Shown here: positions 33,884 to 40,042 of the stretch, in pieces | Position numbering within the stretch: position 1 is the first letter of the stretch | How the letters are laid out: the number at the start of each line of letters is the position of its first letter | From: an uncultured Flavobacteriales bacterium | GTDB taxonomy: Bacteria > Bacteroidota > Bacteroidia > Flavobacteriales > BACL11 | NCBI GenBank assembly: GCA_905478555.1 | Contig: CAJQIZ010000013.1 | Span: 1-40,042 of the forward strand | Direction of reading: 5' to 3' | Length of the DNA: 40,042 bases | Notes under the pieces: generated by a model | Databases searched by the model: none | What the model was told of the DNA's origin: nothing | What the model saw: only the letters and a program-made list of their open reading frames with translations | Made by a program: the position numbers and the translations under genes

Positions 33884-35296
33884 TTATTTCAATTCTAGTA
33901 CTACTATATTTTCTACATGATGGGTTTGTGGAAACATGTCAACTGGCTGAATATGAGACACTTTGTATTTCTCATCCATTAAAGCTAAATCACGAGCTTG
34001 GGTAGCGGAATTGCAACTTACATATACTATTCTTTTCGCTCCAATTTTCAGAATTTGTTCTACCACTTTTTTGTGCATTCCATCTCTAGGCGGGTCAGTA
34101 ATTATTACATCCGGAGTACCATTTTTTGCAATGAACTCATCTGTAAAAATCTCTTTCATGTCTCCTGTATAGAAAGTACAGTTTACAATATTATTTCGTT
34201 CTGCATTTTCATAAGCTGCTTTTATTCCTTCCTCAACAGAGTCAATACCCACCACTTTTTTGGAGGATGTAGCTACATATTGTGCAATGGTTCCAGTTCC
34301 GGTATATAGGTCGTACACCAAATCATTTTCAGTAATTTGAGCCAATTCTTTTGTTTTTCGATACAATACTTTTGCTTGTTCACTATTGGTTTGGAAAAAT
34401 GATTTTGCTCCAATTTTAAAGTGAAGGCCATCCATTTCCTCCATTATATAATCTTCTCCATTGTAACAAACAACTTCTTGGTCGTACATGGTATTATTTG
34501 CTTTTTGGTTAATAATATAGAGTAAAGAAGTGATTTCAGGAAAAGAGGTTTTGATGTGTTCCATCAATAGATTGATGCTTTTTATATCGTTTTCATAAAA
34601 CTGAACCAACACCATTAAATCGTTTGTGGAAGAAGTACGGATCATTAAATTCCTTAATAACCCTTCCTGATTACGGATGTCAAAATAAGTAAGTCCTTTT
34701 TCATCAGCAAACTGTTTTACAGAAAGACGAATGGCGTTGGAAGGTTCTTTTTGTAAGTGGCAATTATTTAGGTTAATTACTTTATCAAACATTCCAGGAA
34801 CATGAAAACCAAGAGCATCTTTATCTTCAATTTCTGCTTCCGATTGTACTTCTTCTATGGTAAGCCATCTTTTATTGGAAAAGGTAAACTCCATTTTATT
34901 TCTATAAAAATATTTATTTTCACTTCCAATAATTTCAGAATGGGTTGGTAATTCAATCCCTCCAATTCTTTTTAGGTTGTTGAGTACTTCATTTTGTTTA
35001 AAATTTAACTGAGATTCGTATTTCATGTTTTGCCATTTGCAACCACCACAAGTTCCAAAATGTTCACATTTTGGGTCAGTTCTTTTTTCAGAATAAGTAT
35101 GGATTTTTTCAATTCTAGCTTCCCAAAATTTCTTTCTTCTTTTAAAAACCACAATATCACAAATATCTCCTGGAACGCCTCCTTGTACAAAAATAGCTCT
35201 TCCTTCATGTTTAGCTACTGATTTTCCTTTACTGGCTGTATCAATTATTTCAATATTTTCTATTAAAATAGGCTCTCTTCTGTTTTGTCTTCCCAT
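33884..35296 (-). CDS. rlmD: 23S rRNA (uracil-C5)-methyltransferase, RlmD/RumA type
   Basis: SAM-dependent enzyme making 5-methyluridine in 23S rRNA; cytoplasmic, 470 residues. It starts with a TRAM RNA-binding domain (about 8-65). The iron-sulfur cysteines are C77-x5-C83-x2-C86 (CEHFGTCGGC) and C179 (NNCHL). The SAM site is YDLYTGTGTIAQYVA (about 320-334). ITDPPRDGMHKKV carries the active Asp/Pro motif, and YVSCNSATQARDL holds the catalytic cysteine. Several RumA-like paralogues occur in bacteria, so the exact uridine (1939 or another) is assumed. A decayed copy of the first 20 codons of this gene is found at 39023-39081, upstream of rocD. Confidence 0.93.
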   Translation of the reverse strand: MGRQNRREPILIENIEIIDTASKGKSVAKHEGRAIFVQGGVPGDICDIVVFKRRKKFWEARIEKIHTYSEKRTDPKCEHFGTCGGCKWQNMKYESQLNFKQNEVLNNLKRIGGIELPTHSEIIGSENKYFYRNKMEFTFSNKRWLTIEEVQSEAEIEDKDALGFHVPGMFDKVINLNNCHLQKEPSNAIRLSVKQFADEKGLTYFDIRNQEGLLRNLMIRTSSTNDLMVLVQFYENDIKSINLLMEHIKTSFPEITSLLYIINQKANNTMYDQEVVCYNGEDYIMEEMDGLHFKIGAKSFFQTNSEQAKVLYRKTKELAQITENDLVYDLYTGTGTIAQYVATSSKKVVGIDSVEEGIKAAYENAERNNIVNCTFYTGDMKEIFTDEFIAKNGTPDVIITDPPRDGMHKKVVEQILKIGAKRIVYVSCNSATQARDLALMDEKYKVSHIQPVDMFPQTHHVENIVVLELK

Positions 35297-35330
35297 TCGG
35301 TAAAAGTATAGATTTACTAATTAATTCTAC

Positions 35331-35338
35331 TATATTTA
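35331..35338 (+). promoter_or_regulatory. Relic of the rocD -7 box (TATATTTA)
   Basis: This aligns with the intact TATATTTG at 39116-39123 upstream of rocD. The final G of the consensus has become A, consistent with loss of promoter function in the decayed copy. Confidence 0.5.
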
Positions 35339-35358
35339 TACTTCATAAAATTTAAGAT

Positions 35359-35445
35359 ATATAAATAATAGAATTAGAAGACAATATGGATCGCATATTT
35401 ATTTTCCATACCAATTTTTTATTAAAAATAGAAGGTGTTTTTTCT
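35359..35445 (+). pseudogene. Decayed 5' fragment of rocD
   Basis: This is the remnant of the first roughly 35 codons of ornithine aminotransferase. It aligns with rocD at 39144-39245. The ATG is now ATA (35359-35361), about 12 bases are missing just after it, and there are further small indels. The remaining frame reads ELEDNM... against ALEDKY... in rocD, then LLKIEGVF against VLAKGEGVF. It cannot be translated as a functional protein. It lies between the rlmD start and the large Cys4-repeat gene. Confidence 0.82.
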
Positions 35446-35579
35446 TTTATTGAGATTAAAATATTTATTTACTTTTTTGTTTATTATTTTTGATACAGCT
35501 GACTGATTTTAGATTTCTCATTATATATATCATCATTTAACTTTTTTTTTTATTTTTGTCAAAATTAATTAAAAAAAAT
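35446..35579. other. AT-rich leader before the Cys4-repeat gene
   Basis: The non-coding interval from 35297 to 35579 is 283 bases. Its first part is the decayed promoter/rocD copy. The remainder, described here, may contain further, weaker rocD similarity to about 35505, and carries a possible -7 box TATTTTTG at 35551-35558, 21 bases before the ATG at 35580. I see no other gene or hairpin in it. Confidence 0.5.
35551..35558 (+). promoter_or_regulatory. -7 promoter box (TATTTTTG) for the Cys4-repeat gene
   Basis: A TAnnTTTG match 21 bases upstream of the ATG at 35580, embedded in a T-rich stretch. No -33 TTG is visible, and the T-rich context makes a chance match possible. Confidence 0.4.
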
Positions 35580-38500
35580 ATGAAAAAAATATTTACTCTA
35601 ATCTTTGGTCTTTGCTTTTTTGTAGCAAATTCTCAAAATGCGTGTACTCACACTTTTAATATGTATGATCAATATGGTGATGGATGGAATAATGCTTCTG
35701 TTGATGTAACTGTAAATGGAATAATAGTTGTTTCTGCAGCTACTGGAATTGTTGGTGCTCAAAATAATGTTCCTGCCCCTTGTGGTTCAGAAATTTTTTT
35801 AGCATCTACAGGTGATGCTATTACCCTTTCTAATTGGGTGTCTGGATCTTATGATATAGAGATATCTTGGGATATTAAAGATGATAATGGAACTATAATT
35901 GCTTCTGGAGGAACAATGGTAAATGGTGGAGGATACGGTATGTTAGCCAATTGTAATGGTTCTTGTTCAGGTGTGCCTTCTTCTTGGGATTGTAATGCTA
36001 ATGGAACATGTACTGATCCTGGTGACGGTAGCGGCCAGTTTTCATCTCAATCTGGTTGTTTGAGTCAATGTTTATCAAATCCATCTTGGGATTGTAATGC
36101 TAATGGTACGTGTTCTGATCCTGGTAACGGAAGTGGTCAATATTCTACTCAAACTGCTTGTTTAAATGCTTGTATAGTAATACCATCTTGGGACTGTGAC
36201 GTAGCTAATGGAACATGTGTTGACCCTGGAAACGGTAGTGGACAATATGCAAATTTGAATACTTGTCTAAGTGTTTGTGTAATAACAAATTGGGGATGTG
36301 ATCACACTTTTAATATGTATGATTCGCTTGGTGATGGATGGAATGGTGTTACTGTTGATATAACTGTAAATGGAGTAACAGTCGCTACATCTACTTTAGC
36401 ATCTGGTTCTTCAGGTACAGAAAACTTTCAAGCATTTGGAGGTGACATTATTGACCTTACTAATTGGACTTTTGGTAGTCAACCTTATAGTCAAACTACT
36501 CAAATATCTTGGGATATTAAAGATGGTGATGGAAATATAATTGCTGGAGTAAATTCTAATACTTTAAATAATGTTGGAGCGTTTGGTGGACCTCAATATA
36601 CATCAACTTTTCTACCTATTTTAGGTTTTTGTTCTCCTCCAGCCTCTTGGGATTGTAATGCTAATGGAACATGTTCTGATCCAGGTACGGGATTAGGTCA
36701 GTATTCAACACAAGCTGCTTGTGTGAGTGCTTGTGTAGTAACACCATCTTGGGATTGTGACGGTACTAATGGTACATGTTCTGATCCTGGTGACGGTAGC
36801 GGTCAGTATTCAATTCTGGCTGCTTGTGTGAATTCTTGTATAGTAACACCATCTTGGGATTGTGACGGATCTAATGGTACATGTGTTGACCCTGGAAACG
36901 GAAGTGGTCAATATTCAACTCAAGCTGCTTGTGTAAGTGCTTGTATAGTAACACCATCTTGGGATTGTGACGGATCTAATGGTACATGTTCTGATCCTGG
37001 AGATGGTAGCGGTCAGTATTCAACACAAGCTGCTTGTGTGAGTGCTTGTGTAGTAACCCCATCTTGGGATTGTGATCCTACTAGTGGAACATGTTCTGAT
37101 CCTGGTAACGCTAGCGGTCAGTATGGGTCTCTATCTGCTTGTTTGAGTGCTTGTGTTGCACCAACATCTTGGAATTGTGATCCTAATGGAATCACATGTT
37201 CTGATCCTGGAAATGGTAGCGGTTCGTTTTCATCTCAATCCGCTTGTTTAAGTTTGAGTACTTGCGCACCAATAGTTTCAATGAATAATGATGTTCCTGT
37301 GCATTTTATGATATTTACAGACAGAACAGGTATGGGAACTCCATCTTCACCTAACCCTATGCCAGGTGTATCTGTTTCAATTGCACCACATGTTAGTAAC
37401 CCAAGAAATTATCTTAATCCTGGAAAAATAGTTAGGTTTAAAGCTGGAGTAACTAATTTGTTAAGTACAAATTTGACTTCAGCTCTAATTACTCTATCGT
37501 CAACTTTTAATGATCCTTATGTGACCATTATAAATAACCAGGTTGGATTAAATAATATTACATCAAATGAGACTGAATTTACACTTACTGAATTTGAAAT
37601 TTCAATTGACTCTTCTTGCCCTCCAGGACATATATTCTATGCTAATTTTGAGATAGTGAACCAAATTACTAGCACCACATATAATAGTACAGCTTATCCT
37701 ATATCTATAGAGCCATTTGTCAATGTAGAGCAAACTGTTCCAGGTCTTAGTCCAGGAACAATGATAGATGATGACACTAATCCTGATAGTGACGGAGATG
37801 ATGATCATGTTGTAGATGCTAATGAAATAATAGAAATAACACCTCAACTAGCAGGAGCTTCTTTTGACATTACGAATTTGACAGATTTTGGTGGGAGTTT
37901 TTCCACCACTCATCCTTTTCCAGGACGGGAAGCTGCTTTGTCTGGTTGTTTTTTAAACCTTAATAATTATTCATATATAAATATCTGGGATAACGTACCT
38001 GGAGCTACAGGTGCTAATGTTGTGAGTTGCTTACCAGATTTTTCAATTGCTAATTCCAATTGGTATGTACAACCAATTCAAAATACTGATTATTTATTAC
38101 CAGGATATGATTTTGTTTTTGATTTTAATCATAATATTACTTGTAAATTTGATTTGTTTATAGAATTTGAAGCTGCTATTAGTTGGCATGAAACTAGTAA
38201 TAGTACATATAATGATAGAAAAAGATGGTTAAGTAAAATTACAATTAACCCAAATAGAATACCCTGTCCTATACTATCTTGGGATTGTGACGCTAATGGA
38301 ATGTGTTTCGATCCTGGAACGGGACAAGGCCAGTATTTGTCTCAAGCTGCTTGTTTGAGTGCTTGTGTAGTAACACCATCTTGGGATTGTGATATTTCTA
38401 CTACAAATTGCTTTGATCCAGGAACCGGACAAGGCCAGTATTCAACTCTAACTGCTTGTTTGAATGCTTGTGTAGTATCACCATCTTGGGATTGTAACCC

Positions 38501-38945
38501 AACAAATGGAACATGTTCTGATCCAGGTACTGGTCAAGGTCAGTATTCAACTCAATCTGCATGTTTGAGTGCTTGTGCATCAACACCATCTTGGGATTGT
38601 GATATTAGTAATTTAACATGTTCTGATCCAGGAACGGGTCAAGGTCAGTTTTCTACTCAATCTGCTTGTTTGAGTGCTTGTGTATCAACAAATACATCTT
38701 CATATACTATTAATTCTACCAAGATATTCCCGAACCCTTTTAAAGATAAGGCTATTTTAGAGTTACAAGATAATACAACTCAAAGCGTATTGTTATTTGA
38801 TGTTATGGGCAAATTATTAAGAGAATATGAAGATATAAGTAATAATAAGTTAATTATTGAAAGAGGTTCACTTAGTTCAGGTACTTATATTTTAAAGATC
38901 ATTAATGAAAATTCTATTATAATGCAAAGGATTATTATTGAATAA
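35580..38945 (+). CDS. Large T9SS-secreted protein with thirteen Cys4 repeats
   Basis: A secreted protein of 1121 residues. Signal peptide 1-18 (FVANSQ). Two copies of a beta domain (about 20-130 and 238-355) share the pattern C-x-HTFNMYD-x2-GDGWN...VTVNG. Thirteen modules of about 34 residues (SWDC...GTCSDPGxGxGQYST...C-x3-C, four cysteines each) lie in arrays of 3, 6 and 4. Between arrays 2 and 3 is a 330-residue beta-rich region with a DDDTNPDSDGDDDH acidic stretch that may bind calcium. A type A sorting domain begins IFPNPF near 1047. No catalytic motif was recognised; an adhesin-like or surface structural role is inferred. The frame extends eight codons upstream to a TTG, but the signal peptide begins at the ATG at 35580. 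The gene lies between duplicated rlmD/rocD sequences. Confidence 0.9.
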   Translation: MKKIFTLIFGLCFFVANSQNACTHTFNMYDQYGDGWNNASVDVTVNGIIVVSAATGIVGAQNNVPAPCGSEIFLASTGDAITLSNWVSGSYDIEISWDIKDDNGTIIASGGTMVNGGGYGMLANCNGSCSGVPSSWDCNANGTCTDPGDGSGQFSSQSGCLSQCLSNPSWDCNANGTCSDPGNGSGQYSTQTACLNACIVIPSWDCDVANGTCVDPGNGSGQYANLNTCLSVCVITNWGCDHTFNMYDSLGDGWNGVTVDITVNGVTVATSTLASGSSGTENFQAFGGDIIDLTNWTFGSQPYSQTTQISWDIKDGDGNIIAGVNSNTLNNVGAFGGPQYTSTFLPILGFCSPPASWDCNANGTCSDPGTGLGQYSTQAACVSACVVTPSWDCDGTNGTCSDPGDGSGQYSILAACVNSCIVTPSWDCDGSNGTCVDPGNGSGQYSTQAACVSACIVTPSWDCDGSNGTCSDPGDGSGQYSTQAACVSACVVTPSWDCDPTSGTCSDPGNASGQYGSLSACLSACVAPTSWNCDPNGITCSDPGNGSGSFSSQSACLSLSTCAPIVSMNNDVPVHFMIFTDRTGMGTPSSPNPMPGVSVSIAPHVSNPRNYLNPGKIVRFKAGVTNLLSTNLTSALITLSSTFNDPYVTIINNQVGLNNITSNETEFTLTEFEISIDSSCPPGHIFYANFEIVNQITSTTYNSTAYPISIEPFVNVEQTVPGLSPGTMIDDDTNPDSDGDDDHVVDANEIIEITPQLAGASFDITNLTDFGGSFSTTHPFPGREAALSGCFLNLNNYSYINIWDNVPGATGANVVSCLPDFSIANSNWYVQPIQNTDYLLPGYDFVFDFNHNITCKFDLFIEFEAAISWHETSNSTYNDRKRWLSKITINPNRIPCPILSWDCDANGMCFDPGTGQGQYLSQAACLSACVVTPSWDCDISTTNCFDPGTGQGQYSTLTACLNACVVSPSWDCNPTNGTCSDPGTGQGQYSTQSACLSACASTPSWDCDISNLTCSDPGTGQGQFSTQSACLSACVSTNTSSYTINSTKIFPNPFKDKAILELQDNTTQSVLLFDVMGKLLREYEDISNNKLIIERGSLSSGTYILKIINENSIIMQRIIIE
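35982..36287 (+). repeat. Cys4 repeat array 1 (3 modules)
   Basis: Three in-frame modules of about 102-105 bases, each coding for S-W-D-C...G-T-C-x-D-P-G-x-G-S-G-Q...C-x3-C. DNA similarity between modules is high, consistent with internal duplication. Confidence 0.9.
36645..37271 (+). repeat. Cys4 repeat array 2 (6 modules)
   Basis: Six tandem modules. Modules 5-7 are the most alike at the DNA level (the shared start reads TCTTGGGATTGTGACGG), suggesting recent duplication or gene conversion. The last module ends in an altered SLSTC instead of C-x3-C. Confidence 0.9.
38277..38690 (+). repeat. Cys4 repeat array 3 (4 modules)
   Basis: Four tandem modules marked by DPGTGQGQ, a variant not seen in arrays 1 and 2, which use mostly DPG(N/D)GSGQ. 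This array expanded separately from the other two. Confidence 0.9.
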
Positions 38946-38974
38946 TTATTGTTAATCTAAATATTAAAAAAAAA

Positions 38975-39002
38975 CCTGCAATTAATTGCAGGTTTTTTTT
39001 TA
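38975..39002 (+). terminator. Intrinsic terminator of the Cys4-repeat gene
   Basis: A perfect 18-base palindrome (CCTGCAATTAATTGCAGG, 38975-38992) is flanked by an A run and followed by a run of T. It lies 29 bases after the stop codon of the large gene and just before the rlmD relic. Confidence 0.9.
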
Positions 39003-39022
39003 ATAAATATGCCATTTTTTTA

Positions 39023-39081
39023 AGTGTCAATAATTTTAATATTTTATATTAAAATAGTTTCTCTTCTATTTTTCTACCCAT
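39023..39081 (-). pseudogene. Decayed 5' fragment of rlmD
   Basis: Read on minus from the ATG at 39081, the sequence follows the first 20 codons of rlmD: MGR, then after a one-base deletion RRETILI, a stop where rlmD has Glu, then NIKIIDT. The intact gene reads MGRQNRREPILIENIEIIDT. A further stop follows. This is a clear non-functional remnant between the terminator of the large gene and the rocD promoter. Confidence 0.85.
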
Positions 39082-39115
39082 TCTACAAAATCAGAGATTT
39101 ACTAATTAATTCTAC

Positions 39116-39123
39116 TATATTTG
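39116..39123 (+). promoter_or_regulatory. -7 promoter box (TATATTTG) for rocD
   Basis: An exact TAnnTTTG match, 20 bases upstream of the rocD ATG. The equivalent position in the left copy is mutated to TATATTTA. Confidence 0.55.
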
Positions 39124-39143
39124 CAACACATAAAATTTAAGAT

Positions 39144-40042
39144 ATGAAATCATCAGCAGAATTTATAGCATTAGAAGATAAGTATGGAGCTCATAATTAT
39201 CATCCCCTACCAGTTGTTTTGGCAAAAGGAGAAGGTGTTTTTGTATGGGATGTAGAGGGTAAAAAATATTTTGATTTTCTCTCTTCTTACTCTGCTGTTA
39301 ATCAAGGTCATTGCCACCCCAAAATTGTTGACGCACTTAAAGAACAAGCGAATACTTTAACGCTTACTTCACGAGCATTCCATAATGATGTATTAGGGCA
39401 ATATGAAGAATTTATTACTAAACTTTTTGGTTATGATAAAGTTTTGCCAATGAATACTGGAGTAGAAGGTGGGGAGACTGCTAATAAATTAGCTCGAAAA
39501 TGGGGATACATGAAAAAGGGTATTAAAAAAAATAAAGCTAGAATTATTTTTGCTAAGGGAAATTTTTGGGGAAGAACACTTGCTGCAATTTCTAGTTCTG
39601 ACGATCCTTCCTCTTATGAAGGTTTCGGTCCTTTTATGCCAGGTTATGATTTGATTCCTTATAATGACCTTGAATCACTAGAAAGAGAGCTTAAAGATTT
39701 TAATGTTTGTGCTTTTATGGTAGAACCAATTCAAGGTGAAGCGGGTGTAGTTGTGCCTGATGAAGGTTATTTGTCAGGTGTTAGGAAATTGTGTGATAAA
39801 TATAATGTTTTATTTATTGCTGATGAAGTCCAAACTGGTATTGCCCGTACTGGTAAGATGCTTGCTTGTGATTATGAAGATGCTAGACCAGATTTATTAA
39901 TTCTTGGAAAAGCTATTTCTGGTGGAGTTTTTCCTGTATCAGCTGTATTAGCTGATAACGAAATTATGCTTTGTATTCAGCCTGGAGAACATGGTTCTAC
40001 TTTTGGTGGTAATCCTCTTGCTTGTAAAGTAGCACAAGCTGC
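39144..40042 (+). CDS. rocD: Ornithine--oxo-acid aminotransferase (3' end outside window)
   Basis: PLP-dependent class III aminotransferase that converts L-ornithine and 2-oxoglutarate to glutamate semialdehyde and glutamate in arginine/proline metabolism. About 299 residues are present and the frame is open to the end of the window; family length is about 400-415. Ornithine-specific features are [18 protein letters not shown] near the N-terminus and [20 protein letters not shown]. The PLP-binding region has [12 protein letters not shown] and the Schiff-base lysine in [11 protein letters not shown] (near residue 256), followed by [14 protein letters not shown]. The start ATG follows a -7 box by 20 bases. 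A decayed copy of its 5' end is found at 35359-35445. Confidence 0.95.
   Translation, partial: MKSSAEFIALEDKYGAHNYHPLPVVLAKGEGVFVWDVEGKKYFDFLSSYSAVNQGHCHPKIVDALKEQANTLTLTSRAFHNDVLGQYEEFITKLFGYDKVLPMNTGVEGGETANKLARKWGYMKKGIKKNKARIIFAKGNFWGRTLAAISSSDDPSSYEGFGPFMPGYDLIPYNDLESLERELKDFNVCAFMVEPIQGEAGVVVPDEGYLSGVRKLCDKYNVLFIADEVQTGIARTGKMLACDYEDARPDLLILGKAISGGVFPVSAVLADNEIMLCIQPGEHGSTFGGNPLACKVAQA

Larger units (their letters stand above)
35237..35445. repeat. Left copy of the duplicated rlmD-rocD divergent region
   Basis: This matches 39023-39245 in direct orientation. It includes 27 identical bases (35311-35337 against 39096-39122) and 17 identical bases (35344-35360 against 39129-39145). In this copy the rlmD side is the intact gene start, while the rocD side has decayed. 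Weaker similarity may continue to about 35505. Confidence 0.88.
39023..39245. repeat. Right copy of the duplicated rlmD-rocD divergent region
   Basis: The direct-repeat partner of 35237-35445. Here the rocD side is the intact gene, while the rlmD side is a decayed fragment. Weak similarity may begin as early as 39010. Confidence 0.88.

Noticed and set aside
33963-34309. Open frames on plus opposite rlmD
   Set aside because: They are shadows of the well-supported rlmD gene, with no recognisable domain, and they overlap each other in different frames.
35446-35579. A regulatory RNA or riboswitch in the leader of the large gene
   Set aside because: No stable hairpin or known riboswitch pattern is visible; the interval is low-complexity AT-rich sequence.
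35982-38690. Regularly spaced, near-identical DNA repeats that could look like a CRISPR array
   Set aside because: They lie inside one long reading frame, have a period of about 102-105 bases, and encode a conserved cysteine module.
1-40042. tRNA genes, rRNA genes, transposases or integrases
   Set aside because: No tRNA T-arm pattern, rRNA sequence, or transposase/integrase motif was seen on either strand; a dedicated tRNA scan was not possible.

Overview
The window reads as a chromosomal segment of an AT-rich Bacteroidota, most likely a marine member of Flavobacteriales (Crocinitomicaceae/Cryomorphaceae-like; the family is a guess). Four things support this. rpoC is followed by a DUF3467 gene. 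Seven secreted proteins end in a type IX secretion (T9SS) type A sorting domain. Many start codons lie just after the Bacteroidota -7 box TAnnTTTG. Genes are tightly packed, with many stop/start overlaps. There are no rRNA or tRNA genes, insertion sequences, integrases or CRISPR arrays.

Layout. 1-3566 holds the 3' part of rpoC and the DUF3467 gene, ending at a bidirectional terminator. 3635-7872 (minus) is an operon of a small NTF2-like protein, a UbiA/MqnP-type prenyltransferase and an M1 peptidase with a probable C-terminal outer-membrane barrel. 7954-10817 is hisS overlapping hutH. 10809-12404 (minus) holds ddl and a SPOR-domain protein. 12490-17776 is a chain of a PASTA protein, a T9SS protein, a D12-class DNA adenine methylase, rluD and a GIY-YIG nuclease. 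17766-19469 holds a DUF1801 gene, apbE and a small Cys4 membrane protein resembling NqrM. mazG lies at 19541-20323.

20418-32861 is the main accessory block: an M43 metalloprotease, an arylsulfotransferase-like protein, CotH kinase 1, a propeller protein, CotH kinase 2, a lipoprotein, a VTC-domain protein, a DUF4956 membrane protein, a DUF2490 protein and cdd. The CotH, VTC and DUF4956 genes together suggest a surface phosphorylation or polyphosphate-linked system. That function is inferred, not shown.

32858-33782 (minus) holds a Sua5/YrdC-family gene preceded by two very small membrane-protein genes, one of only 39 codons. rlmD (minus, 33884-35296) and rocD (plus, 39144 to the window end) flank a 3.4-kb gene for a T9SS protein with thirteen four-cysteine repeats.

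The most striking structural signal is around this last gene. The divergent rlmD/rocD promoter region is present twice, once on each side. The left copy carries a decayed 5' end of rocD, and the right copy carries a decayed 5' end of rlmD with in-frame stops. The large gene therefore sits between direct repeats of an ancestral rlmD-rocD junction. This is the scar expected from single-crossover integration of a circular DNA or from tandem duplication, followed by decay of the redundant halves.
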